A stretch of 34,511 nucleotides of DNA from Pseudomonadota bacterium (GTDB lineage: Bacteria; SZUA-182; DTGQ01), in contig DAOURK010000036.1 of NCBI GenBank assembly GCA_030625085.1, positions 1 to 34,511 on the forward strand. Reading direction: 5' to 3'. Position numbers and translations under genes: made by a program. Shown here one piece after another: positions 8,038 to 16,006 of the stretch (position 1 is its first letter; each line of letters opens with the position of its first letter). The notes beneath the pieces were generated by a model. The model was not told the DNA's origin. It searched no databases and saw only the letters and a list, made by a program, of their open reading frames with translations.

Positions 8038-8634
8038 GTGACTATCATCCGGGACCTTACCAATGGAATTTGGAAGGAAAATCCTATTTTTCGATTGGTT
8101 TTAGGCATATGTTCGGTTTTAGCCGTAACCTCCCAAGCCAAAAACGGAATTGGTATGGGATTAGCCGCCACTTTTGTTTTAGTCTGCTCGAATATGGTAA
8201 TTGCCGCTATGCGCAATATAATTCCCGCTAAAGTCCGTATTGCCTGTTTCATTGTGATTATCGCCACCTTTGTTACTGTTGTGGACTTGATTATGGAAGC
8301 CTATTTTTTTGAGCTCCATAAAGCCTTGGGGATTTTTATTCCTCTCATTGTAGTTAACTGTATCATATTGGGTAGAGCTGAAGCTTTTGCCTCCAAACGC
8401 CCCATACTCAATTCAATGATGGATGGCATCGGTATGGGAATTGGCTATACTCTTGCTTTATTGGTTTTGGGAAGCATTCGGGAATTATTGGGAAATGGAT
8501 CAGTATTTGGCGTTGTTTTGTTGGGACCCCGGTATGTCCCCTTTCTTTTGGCCATATTACCCCCAGGGGCCTTTATTGCGCTGGGTCTTTTATTAGGATT
8601 AATGAATAAAATTAATACAAAATTAGCCCTTTGA
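8038..8634 (+). CDS. rnfE: Rnf complex subunit E
   Basis: RnfE is a six-helix integral membrane subunit, 198 aa, related to NqrD. C25 (in L-G-I-C-S-V-L) and C108 (in V-N-C-I-I-L-G-R-A-E-A) match the cysteines that, in the Nqr/Rnf family, help hold an intramembrane [2Fe-2S] cluster shared with RnfA. The start is GTG 8038, seven bases after AAGGAG. It lies 60 bp after rnfG and 38 bp before rnfA. Confidence 0.95.
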   Translation: MTIIRDLTNGIWKENPIFRLVLGICSVLAVTSQAKNGIGMGLAATFVLVCSNMVIAAMRNIIPAKVRIACFIVIIATFVTVVDLIMEAYFFELHKALGIFIPLIVVNCIILGRAEAFASKRPILNSMMDGIGMGIGYTLALLVLGSIRELLGNGSVFGVVLLGPRYVPFLLAILPPGAFIALGLLLGLMNKINTKLAL

Positions 8635-8672
8635 TCATATAACCAAATTCATCGGCAAAAAAGGATAAGATC

Positions 8673-9251
8673 ATGGAAAAAATGATTCTTCTCATTATCA
8701 GCACAGTCTTGGTAAACAATTTTGTTTTAGCACAATTTCTTGGGATTTGTCCTTTTCTTGGTGTTTCACGTAAAATTGAAACCTCCATCGGCATGGGTAT
8801 GGCAGTGATTTTTGTCATGGGCTTAGCCACGGCTATTACCTGGTTGGTACAAGTGCTTATTTTAAATCGCTTTAATATTCAATACATGCAGACCATAGCC
8901 TTTATTCTGGTAATCGCAGCCCTGGTTCAATTTGTTGAGATGGTGATCCAAAAAACGAGCCCCCTTTTATATCAGGCCTTGGGAATCTATTTACCCCTTA
9001 TTACTACCAATTGTGCAGTCTTAGGAGTCGCAGTCTTAACCATACAAAATGAATTCACCTTTATGGAATCATTGGTTTATAGTGTAGGCGCAGCAGTCGG
9101 TTTTACACTGGCCTTGGTTCTCTTTGCCGGTATACGCGAAAAGTTGGCCCTGGCAGACTTGCCTGAATCTTTAGAAGGAACGGCTATATCTCTGGTGACA
9201 GCAGGCCTTTTATCATTAGCTTTTTTAGGTTTTGCAGGATTGGTAAAATAA
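8673..9251 (+). CDS. rnfA: Rnf complex subunit A
   Basis: RnfA is a 192-aa, six-helix membrane subunit related to NqrE and to RnfE, placed in the membrane in inverted topology to RnfE. It begins with the family hallmark [18 protein letters not shown]26 and C114 (T-T-N-C-A-V-L-G) match the ligands of the intramembrane iron-sulfur cluster. The start ATG 8673 is preceded by a purine-rich AAAAAAGGATAAG. Confidence 0.96.
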   Translation: MEKMILLIISTVLVNNFVLAQFLGICPFLGVSRKIETSIGMGMAVIFVMGLATAITWLVQVLILNRFNIQYMQTIAFILVIAALVQFVEMVIQKTSPLLYQALGIYLPLITTNCAVLGVAVLTIQNEFTFMESLVYSVGAAVGFTLALVLFAGIREKLALADLPESLEGTAISLVTAGLLSLAFLGFAGLVK

Positions 9252-9316
9252 CCTAATCTATGGTAAAATCATTCAGATATTTTATATGAATACAATATAA
9301 ATGAGGATAAAAAAAT

Positions 9317-10108
9317 ATGATAGCCGCTGTGGTTAGCTTAGGTGGTTTAGCTTTTGTTTTGGCCATTGGGTTGGGAATTGCTTCAAAAATCTTTGCTGTA
9401 GAAATTGATCCTAAAGTAGCTGCTATAAATGAAATTCTGCCCGGCGCCAATTGCGGTGGTTGTGGTTATGCAGGTTGTTCCGCTTTTGCCGAAGCACTGG
9501 TAGCCGGAGAAATAAATCCCTCGGAATGCAAGGCCTCGGGGTCGGAAGCTATAGAGGAAATGTCTCGTATTTTGGGCGTAAGCGTAGAACAAAAAGAAAA
9601 AACAATCGCCACAATTTTTTGCCAAGGGGCTACCGATAAATGCAAACCAAAATATCAGTACGAGGGAATTGAAGATTGTAAAGCGGCCCTACTTCTTGGT
9701 GATGGTTATAAAGCCTGTCCTTATAGTTGCCTTGGTTTTGGTTCCTGTGTGAAAGCCTGCCCCTTTAAGGCCATCAAAATCGAACCTACCGGGTTGCCTT
9801 CTATTGATGAAAATCGCTGCACAGGGTGTGGCTCGTGTATAAGTCAATGTCCCCAAGGGGTAATCAAGCTGGTCCCTATCAGTAAGTTATGTTATATTCC
9901 CTGTAGTTCCAAGGACAAAGGGAAAGCTGTACGTCAGGCTTGTGACGTTGGTTGTCTTGCCTGTGGTCTTTGTGTTAAAAAATGTCCTGAACAGGCCATT
10001 ACCATGGAAAACAATTGTCCTGTTATTGACCCCGAAAAATGTACAGGTTGTGGGACCTGTGCTGAGAAATGCCCTCGGAAAATAATCCGAATTCAAATCC
10101 AAAAATAA
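9317..10108 (+). CDS. rnfB: Rnf complex subunit B, polyferredoxin type
   Basis: RnfB is the ferredoxin-facing subunit that receives electrons from reduced ferredoxin. It has an N-terminal membrane anchor (2-24), the Rnf-specific C46-x2-C49-x4-C54-x16-C71 cluster site, then a run of ferredoxin-like motifs: an irregular set around C134-C148, and regular CxxCxxCxxxC sets at 168-178, 213-223 and 242-252. At 263 aa it is longer than the two-cluster E. coli type and resembles the multi-cluster RnfB of clostridia and other anaerobes. The TAA is one base before the start of the precorrin-2 dehydrogenase gene, tying Rnf and siroheme genes to one transcript. Confidence 0.95.
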   Translation: MIAAVVSLGGLAFVLAIGLGIASKIFAVEIDPKVAAINEILPGANCGGCGYAGCSAFAEALVAGEINPSECKASGSEAIEEMSRILGVSVEQKEKTIATIFCQGATDKCKPKYQYEGIEDCKAALLLGDGYKACPYSCLGFGSCVKACPFKAIKIEPTGLPSIDENRCTGCGSCISQCPQGVIKLVPISKLCYIPCSSKDKGKAVRQACDVGCLACGLCVKKCPEQAITMENNCPVIDPEKCTGCGTCAEKCPRKIIRIQIQK

Positions 10109-10109
10109 A

Positions 10110-10739
10110 ATGTCAAGATATTATCCAATTTGCTTAGATTTGCAAAAAAAAGAATGCTTGGTAATCGGAGGCGGAAAAGTTGCCGAGCGCAAAATTTTAT
10201 CCTTAATGGAACATGAGGCAAAAGTCAAACTTGTTAGCCCCGAAATAACTCCCCAAATAACTCACCTGGTTCAAGAAGGTAAAATACATTACCAAGAGAG
10301 AGAATTTCAACCCAAGGATTTGGAAGGAATCTTTCTTGTTATCGCAGCCACAAATAATAATAAAGTCAACAAGATAATTACGCAAGAAGCCCAAAAAAGA
10401 GGCATTTTGATTAATGTAGTAGATAAACCATCTGATTCAACTTTTATTCTCCCTGCTGTGGTCAAAAGAGGAGATTTAATGATCAGCATTTCTACAGGGG
10501 GTAAAAGTCCGGCCTTTGCCCGAAAAATGAAACAGGATCTGGAGAGCCAATATGGTCCGGAATATCGAATTTTGGTTGACATTTTGGGAAATTTTCGAGA
10601 AAATGTCATTCAGAGTGAGCCGGACGAAAAAAAACGAAAAGCTATTTTTCAGCGTCTGGCTGAATCCAGTGAAATTCTCAAAATTATTAAAGAGAATGGC
10701 AGGGCAATGGCCGAAAAAAGAATCAGGGAACTTTTATGA
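10110..10739 (+). CDS. sirC: Precorrin-2 dehydrogenase (sirohydrochlorin synthesis)
   Basis: This enzyme oxidises precorrin-2 to sirohydrochlorin with NAD; in some relatives the same fold also inserts iron. The Rossmann motif V-I-G-G-G-K-V-A (18-25) and the catalytic aspartate D105 (N-V-V-D-K-P) are present, followed by S-T-G-G-K-S-P-A-F-A (about 129-138), typical of SirC, Met8 and the CysG N-terminal domain. At 209 aa it is a stand-alone dehydrogenase without the methyltransferase domain, which is supplied by the cobA-hemD product 3.3 kb downstream. It starts one base after rnfB and overlaps ccsA by four bases. Confidence 0.92.
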   Translation: MSRYYPICLDLQKKECLVIGGGKVAERKILSLMEHEAKVKLVSPEITPQITHLVQEGKIHYQEREFQPKDLEGIFLVIAATNNNKVNKIITQEAQKRGILINVVDKPSDSTFILPAVVKRGDLMISISTGGKSPAFARKMKQDLESQYGPEYRILVDILGNFRENVIQSEPDEKKRKAIFQRLAESSEILKIIKENGRAMAEKRIRELL

Positions 10740-11551
10740 ACGTTACTTTTTTTTTAATTTCTTTGGGCTGTTATCTTAACGCCGTATTTTTTCATTTACT
10801 CCATTTAATTAACAGAAGAGGGTGGGCTGAACGTGTAGGGAATATCTCCGTCTCTTTAGGATTTATTTTCCATACTATTGCCTTTGGCACACGTTTTTTT
10901 CAAGCCGGCCACATACCTATTACTAATCTCCATGAATCCCTGTCCTTTTTTGCCTGGATAATTATCCTCATTTATCTTGTGCTCGATTATAAAATGAAAA
11001 TCCCCTCCCTTGGAGCATTTATTCTCCCCCTGGCTTTTATTTTTGTCCTTTATGCTTCTATTGTACCAAAGGGGATTCAACCTCTGATACCTGCTTTACA
11101 AAGCTTCTGGTTAGGCATCCATACTGTTACCTCCTTTGCCGGATACGCTACTTTTGCTTTTGCTTTTTGCGCCGGTATAATGTATTTAATCCAAGAAAGC
11201 CAATTAAAATCTAAAAAATTCGGTCCGCTTTATTATCGACTCCCTTCCTTGGAAATACTTGACGATCTCAGCCACAGAATTATATCTTTTGGGTTCCCCC
11301 TGTTGACTATTGGAATTATTACCGGCTCTCTGTGGGCAAATTCTGCCTGGGGAGCTTATTGGAGCTGGGACCCAAAAGAGACGTGGGCTTTGATCACCTG
11401 GTTTATCTATGCCGCCGTAGTCCATACCAGATTTACTGTAGGTTGGCGTGGGAAAAAAGCTGCTTATTTAGCTATTATTGGTTTTTGCTTTGTACTATTT
11501 ACTTTTTTAGGAGTAAATTTGCTTCTAAAGGGATTACACTCCTATTCATGA
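10736..11551 (+). CDS. ccsA: Cytochrome c assembly protein, CcsA/HemX family
   Basis: This is an integral membrane protein of 271 aa with about eight hydrophobic helices. The tryptophan-rich heme-handling motif is W205-G-A-Y-W-S-W-D-P-K-E-T-W217, and conserved histidines include H129 (L-G-I-H-T) and H230. It would work with CcsB/ResB in delivering heme to apocytochromes (system II), or act as the HemX-type partner of HemA that often lies next to hemA; the sequence alone does not decide. Its start overlaps the sirC stop (ATGA). No ResB partner is in the window. Placement between sirC and hemA matches heme supply and heme use. Confidence 0.88.
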   Translation: MNVTFFLISLGCYLNAVFFHLLHLINRRGWAERVGNISVSLGFIFHTIAFGTRFFQAGHIPITNLHESLSFFAWIIILIYLVLDYKMKIPSLGAFILPLAFIFVLYASIVPKGIQPLIPALQSFWLGIHTVTSFAGYATFAFAFCAGIMYLIQESQLKSKKFGPLYYRLPSLEILDDLSHRIISFGFPLLTIGIITGSLWANSAWGAYWSWDPKETWALITWFIYAAVVHTRFTVGWRGKKAAYLAIIGFCFVLFTFLGVNLLLKGLHSYS

Positions 11552-11666
11552 TTAATAGCTATTTTCTCAAATTTACCAGTAAGAATTTTCACCCGGACAA
11601 TCCGACAAAGAAAGTAAAGCTGGATATTAATATTAAATTGATAAATTATATAAATTTATATAGACT

Positions 11667-12980
11667 ATGGAAATTATTGTTTTTGGATTGAGTCATAAAA
11701 CAGCCCCGATTGAAATTCGGGAAAAATTATCTTTTACCAAAAAACAGGCCAGTTATGTACATAAAGAATTGGCCAAAACTAAAGCGGTTAAAGAAATCAT
11801 GCTGCTTTCTACCTGTAACCGGGTAGAATTCTTTGCGGTGGTAGAAGCCGTGCAAAATGGGATGACAACCCTGAAGGAATTTTTGACTGGATATCATCAT
11901 ATTTCCCCGGAAATCTTGGAAAACGTCAGCTATTGCCATACGCAAAAGGATGCAGTCCGGCACATTTTCCGAGTTGCTTCCAGCTTAGACTCCATGGTGG
12001 TTGGCGAGCCCCAAATCTTGGGGCAACTTAAGGACGCCTATGCTTTAGCCAACCAAGATGAGGCTGTGAACACGCTGTTGCCTCATCTTATAGAAAGGTC
12101 CTTTCATGTAGCCAAAAAAATTCGGAATGAAACCGGAATAGGTAAAAATCCTGTTTCTATTAGCTTTGCTGCCGTAGAGCTGGCCAAAAAAATCTTCGGT
12201 TCTCTTGAGGAGAAAACAGTGTTGTTGGTGGGTGCAGGTGAAATGAGCGAGCTTGCGGCTAAACATCTCCTTTCCAACGGGGTAAAAAATATCTACGTGT
12301 CCAATCGCACATACAGCCGAGCTGAAGAAATGGCTAAAATTTTCGGCGGACAGGTCATGAGCTTTTCCACCCTCAAAGAAAATTTACAATTAATGGATAT
12401 CATCATTACTTCAACCGCCGCCCCACATTTTGTTTTTCATAAGGAAGACATCCAAAGGACCTTACACAAAAGAAAAAACAGCCCTCTGTTTTTTATTGAC
12501 ATTGCTGTTCCAAGAAATGTTGATCCAGCGGTTAATAAATGTGATGATGTGTATGTTTATGACATTGATGACCTGGAGATGCTGGTAAACGCGAATATTT
12601 TAGAACGACAAAAAGAAGCACGCTATGCTGAAGATCTTATTGATAGATATGTAGAACAATTTTGGACCAAAATGCACTCTTTACATGCAATGCCTACTAT
12701 TGTTGAATTGACTAAGAAATGTGAAGATATCCGCCGCCAGGAATTAAACAAAGCCTTCTCCAAATTATCACACCTTTCAGAAGAGGATCGCAATGTCATT
12801 AACAGTATGACCACGGCTATGCTAAAAAAAGTACTTCATAATCCCGTTTATTTTCTGAAAAAAGAAATTGATTCGACCAATATTTCCCATTATATCCCCA
12901 TCATAAAAAAATTATTTAATCTTGACGGACAACCCGAGGCATCAACAAAAAACAAAAGGGAAGACAAAAACTCATGCTAG
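11667..12980 (+). CDS. hemA: Glutamyl-tRNA reductase
   Basis: HemA reduces glutamyl-tRNA to glutamate-1-semialdehyde, the first committed step of tetrapyrrole synthesis by the C5 route. The N-terminus G-L-S-H-K-T-A-P and the active-site cysteine C50 in L-L-S-T-C-N-R-V-E are canonical, as are G-E-P-Q-I-L-G-Q-L and the NADPH site G-A-G-E-M (about 188-192). Length is 437 aa, typical. An in-frame TAG six bases upstream fixes ATG 11667 as the earliest start, and there is no ribosome binding site. It lies 115 bp after ccsA, in an AT-rich gap that could hold a promoter. The end overlaps hemC by seven bases. Confidence 0.96.
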   Translation: MEIIVFGLSHKTAPIEIREKLSFTKKQASYVHKELAKTKAVKEIMLLSTCNRVEFFAVVEAVQNGMTTLKEFLTGYHHISPEILENVSYCHTQKDAVRHIFRVASSLDSMVVGEPQILGQLKDAYALANQDEAVNTLLPHLIERSFHVAKKIRNETGIGKNPVSISFAAVELAKKIFGSLEEKTVLLVGAGEMSELAAKHLLSNGVKNIYVSNRTYSRAEEMAKIFGGQVMSFSTLKENLQLMDIIITSTAAPHFVFHKEDIQRTLHKRKNSPLFFIDIAVPRNVDPAVNKCDDVYVYDIDDLEMLVNANILERQKEARYAEDLIDRYVEQFWTKMHSLHAMPTIVELTKKCEDIRRQELNKAFSKLSHLSEEDRNVINSMTTAMLKKVLHNPVYFLKKEIDSTNISHYIPIIKKLFNLDGQPEASTKNKREDKNSC

Positions 12981-13912
12981 AAATTCTCAAAATTGGGACA
13001 CGCGGCAGCAAACTTGCTCTACAACAGACACGTATGATCGCCTCACAATTGGAGCATCTGAACCCCACGATTAAATGTGAAATCGTGAACATTAAAACAG
13101 AGGGGGATAAAATTCTCGATGTCCCTTTAGCCAAAATTGGCGGCAAGGGTCTTTTTGTCAAAGAATTGGATGAAGCTCTCATTGACGGCCGAATTGATCT
13201 GGCAGTACACAGCATGAAGGACATTCCTACAGAATTGCCCGCTGAACTGCAGATCGGCGCCATTACCATTCGGGAAGACCCCCGTGATGTTCTGATCTCC
13301 GGTGATAATTTAATTTTAAAACATTTACCGAAAAACGCTGTAATAGGTACCTGCAGCTTACGAAGGCAGACACAACTGCTCAATTACTCCCCAAATTTTC
13401 ACATTGTACAGTTACGTGGAAATCTGGAGACCAGACTTCGACGAGTTGAGGCCAATGCATTAGATGCAGTTATCCTGGCCGCCGCTGGAATTCACAGAAT
13501 GGGGTGGCAAGCTAAAATTACAGAATATCTGCCTATGGATATTTGCCTGCCGGCTATTTCTCAAGGTGCTCTGGGAATCGAAATCCGCAAAAAACAAAAA
13601 AAGATTCAAAGCATTGTCTCTGCCCTTGATCATCAGGAAACCGCAAAGGCGGTGCTGGCAGAGCGCGCCCTTTTGAGAAAATTGGAAGGAGGGTGTCAAG
13701 TTCCCATTGCCGCTTATGGGGAGATAACAAATTCTCAAATTTACCTTCAGGCCATGGTAGGCTCACTAGATGGAAAACGAATTATTCGAGATTCTGAATC
13801 CGGATCTATAGACCATGTTGAAAAGGTGGGCATTCAACTGGCCAAAAAACTCATTAAGCAGGGAGCCGACAAGATTTTACAAGAGATTATTGAAGCCGGC
13901 AAAGCTGCTTAA
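12974..13912 (+). CDS. hemC: Porphobilinogen deaminase (hydroxymethylbilane synthase)
   Basis: HemC joins four porphobilinogen units into hydroxymethylbilane. Signatures are G-T-R-G-S-K-L-A-L at the N-terminus, H-S-M-K-D-I-P-T near 76-83, and the cysteine that carries the dipyrromethane cofactor, C241 in L-E-G-G-C-Q-V-P. The 312-aa length is normal. The start lies within the last codons of hemA, indicating coupled translation. A 166-bp interval with a small ORF separates it from cobA-hemD. Confidence 0.96.
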   Translation: MLEILKIGTRGSKLALQQTRMIASQLEHLNPTIKCEIVNIKTEGDKILDVPLAKIGGKGLFVKELDEALIDGRIDLAVHSMKDIPTELPAELQIGAITIREDPRDVLISGDNLILKHLPKNAVIGTCSLRRQTQLLNYSPNFHIVQLRGNLETRLRRVEANALDAVILAAAGIHRMGWQAKITEYLPMDICLPAISQGALGIEIRKKQKKIQSIVSALDHQETAKAVLAERALLRKLEGGCQVPIAAYGEITNSQIYLQAMVGSLDGKRIIRDSESGSIDHVEKVGIQLAKKLIKQGADKILQEIIEAGKAA

Positions 13913-13998
13913 TACTCTTATATATAGGATTGAATGATTATTTCAAGGTTGGGTAAGGAAAAAAAATTATTACTTCCCCTATAGAGCAGGAAAAATTA

Positions 13999-14082
13999 AT
14001 GCCGAAAATACACCATAAAGATAAAAAAAAAGAATTTTTCATTGATATTGATAAGGAACAGAAACATACTAAACCATTATGA
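13999..14082 (+). CDS. Possible 27-aa small ORF coupled to cobA-hemD
   Basis: ATG 13999 is preceded by GAGCAGGA (ending at 13992) at suitable spacing, and the frame runs 27 codons to a TGA at 14080-14082. That stop overlaps the cobA-hemD start as ATGA, the arrangement of the other coupled pairs in this run. The peptide is lysine-rich with three histidines (two adjacent at 5-6) and a central F-F-I-D-I-D. The cobA-hemD start itself lacks a good ribosome binding site, so ribosomes finishing this ORF could start the next gene. It resembles no family I know; it may be a leader peptide or a chance frame in A-rich DNA. Confidence 0.4.
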   Translation: MPKIHHKDKKKEFFIDIDKEQKHTKPL

Positions 14083-15617
14083 AAGATAAAATGATCAAAG
14101 GAATTTTATATCTAATCGGCGCCGGCCCTGGCGACCCAAAACTGATTACCTTGAGAGGGAAGGAATGTATCCAATCGGCTGATGTTCTCATTTATGATTA
14201 TCTAGCTAATCCCATTTTCCTCTCCTGGGCTAATCCCAAAGCAGAAATCATCTATGTTGGAAAAAAAGGGGGAACAGATCATATTCAACAGGAAGAAATC
14301 AATGAACTTATTCTCCAAAAAGTATCAACAGGAAAAAAGATAGCCCGCCTTAAAGGGGGAGATCCCTTTATTTTTGGTCGAGGAGGGGAAGAGGCTGAAA
14401 TTTTGGCCGATCAAGGTATCCCTTTTGAAATTATTCCCGGCATTACCTCTGCCATTGCTGTGCCTGCCTATGCCGGCATCCCTCTCACTCATCGCCGATT
14501 TACCTCTACCGTAGCCTTTATCACGGGACATGAGGACCCAACAAAAGAAAGATCCAATATCAATTGGGAAAAAATAACCACCGGAGCAGGAACATTAGTC
14601 TTCTTAATGAGTATGGCTCGATTACCTCATATTGTAGCGCAATTACATAAGAATGGACTTTCTCCTCACACGCCGGTGGCCATAATTCAATGGGGGACAA
14701 GACCCCGGCAAAAAACATTAGTAGCTGATCTTCAATCTGTTGTCAAGCGAGTGTCTGAGGAAGGGGTGGGAGCGCCATCTATTATCGTTGTAGGAGATGT
14801 GGTTCAATTACGAGATAAATTGCAATGGTTTGAAAAACGGCCTTTGTTTGGCAAAACCATCGTCGTTACGCGAGCAAGGGCTCAATCGAGTATTTTTAGC
14901 CAAAAATTATCGGAATTAGGGGCACTGCCCATCGAATTCCCAACTATTCGTGTGTTCGGCTGCAAAGACTATAAACTTCTACATGAAGCCATTAATCGTT
15001 TAGCCAGTTATCAATGGATAATTTTTACCAGCGTAAATGGAGTGGACTTCTTTTTCCAACAGTTACATACCCTTGGTAAAGATAGCCGATCCCTTGGCAA
15101 TAACCAAGTGTGTGCCATTGGTCCTGAAACCGCATCTTTTTTAAGGCAAAAGGGAATTATTCCCGATTATGTTCCTCCGGAATACCAGGCTGAATCCATC
15201 ATAGCCGGACTTTTAAAATTAGGGGTCAAGGGAGCCAAAATCCTTATCCCCAGAGCTGCTGTGGCCCGAGATATTTTACCGGAAAAACTCAAAGAACAAG
15301 GGGCCTCAGTAACCGTGGTTCCAGTTTATGAAACATTGCCTGATGAAGGAGACACTGCAAATATTATCGATCTTATTCAAGAAAAAAAAATAACCATGGT
15401 TACCTTTACCAGTACCTCAACAGTAAAAAATTTTGCTGCCGCCTTTCAAAAACACAACAAAAACGTATCTGAGTTATTAAAAGAGGTAGACATCGCCTGC
15501 ATTGGCCCTATCTGTGCCAGGGAAGCAGAGGCTTTGGGACTAAAAGTACATATTATTCCAAAAGATTATACTATTGCGGCTTTGACGGACAATATCGTTC
15601 TATATTACCAAAAATAA
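14079..15617 (+). CDS. cobA-hemD: Fused uroporphyrinogen-III methyltransferase / uroporphyrinogen-III synthase
   Basis: Residues 1-250 are the SAM-dependent methyltransferase (CobA/SUMT), which methylates uroporphyrinogen III at C2 and C7 to give precorrin-2. G-A-G-P-G-D (14-19) and L-K-G-G-D-P-F-I-F-G-R-G-G-E-E (90-104) are the signatures. Residues about 257-512 are HemD, which closes and rearranges hydroxymethylbilane to uroporphyrinogen III; it starts with K-T-I-V-V-T-R and contains I-I-F-T-S-V-N-G-V, F-T-S-T-S-T-V and C-I-G-P. This fusion is common in deltaproteobacteria, clostridia and other anaerobes. An internal ATG at residue 5 is an alternative start, but ATG 14079 overlaps the small ORF stop. 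With SirC it makes sirohydrochlorin. Confidence 0.95.
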   Translation: MKDKMIKGILYLIGAGPGDPKLITLRGKECIQSADVLIYDYLANPIFLSWANPKAEIIYVGKKGGTDHIQQEEINELILQKVSTGKKIARLKGGDPFIFGRGGEEAEILADQGIPFEIIPGITSAIAVPAYAGIPLTHRRFTSTVAFITGHEDPTKERSNINWEKITTGAGTLVFLMSMARLPHIVAQLHKNGLSPHTPVAIIQWGTRPRQKTLVADLQSVVKRVSEEGVGAPSIIVVGDVVQLRDKLQWFEKRPLFGKTIVVTRARAQSSIFSQKLSELGALPIEFPTIRVFGCKDYKLLHEAINRLASYQWIIFTSVNGVDFFFQQLHTLGKDSRSLGNNQVCAIGPETASFLRQKGIIPDYVPPEYQAESIIAGLLKLGVKGAKILIPRAAVARDILPEKLKEQGASVTVVPVYETLPDEGDTANIIDLIQEKKITMVTFTSTSTVKNFAAAFQKHNKNVSELLKEVDIACIGPICAREAEALGLKVHIIPKDYTIAALTDNIVLYYQK

Positions 15618-15689
15618 AAATCACATTAGGTTATCAATAACCATAATCACTTAATATACTCAATGAGAGCATAAATTACGCTTTTTAAA

Positions 15690-15770
15690 TTTCACCACAG
15701 AGAACACAAAGAAAGCTCAAAGTTTTAATTTTTGTTACTGAACTTTTCGTCCTCTGAACACTCTGGGGTA
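15690..15770. repeat. Degraded interspersed palindrome (CACCACAGAGAACAC type)
   Basis: CACCACAGAGAACACAAAGA on the left and the weakly complementary CGTCCTCTGAACACTCTGGGG on the right enclose an AT-rich centre. The pattern matches the decayed form of intergenic palindromes with the TTCACCACAGAGGACACAGAG motif seen in many bacterial genomes, and resembles the better-preserved element at 18225-18295. Assignment is by motif only. Confidence 0.4.
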
Positions 15771-15947
15771 TATTTAACATTTTTTCAAAATCACCATTTA
15801 GGCAGCAATTCTCATTATGGCCTCTATTCGAATGAAAGTTGGCAAAATGTTCGCTGAAGCGATATAGGGAGACTTTTTGGAAAGCTACTTAGCGAAACAA
15901 AAGCGATAAAAATTGCTGCAATTTATGACCTTGCCAAGTATAATATT

Positions 15948-15974
15948 TACAAAATAGAGTATTTTGCAAAATTC
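15948..15974. repeat. Remnant end of the MITE-like repeat
   Basis: ACAAAATAGAGTATTTTGCA matches the left end of the element in the orientation of copy 1 (CAAAATAAGGTATTTTGTCA). It continues into AAAATTCTTA, like an element edge. It lies about 20 bp before the hemB ribosome binding site. It is too short to prove common origin. Confidence 0.35.
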
Positions 15975-16006
15975 TTATGATTATTTAATTTGAGGAGGTA
16001 TTAATT

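Larger units (their letters stand above)
15618..16006. other. Intergenic region with degraded repeats before hemB
   Basis: This 389-bp interval breaks the tetrapyrrole run. It holds a small hairpin GGTTATCAATAACC at 15629-15642, a worn palindrome of the CACCACAGAGAACAC type (15690-15770), a 9-bp inverted pair GCAGCAATT/AATTGCTGC (15802-15810 and 15911-15919) with smaller hairpins inside, and a piece of the MITE end at 15948-15974. GAGGAGG near 15992 is the hemB ribosome binding site. No gene is visible; a short open stretch from 15819 is interrupted by stops. Confidence 0.5.
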
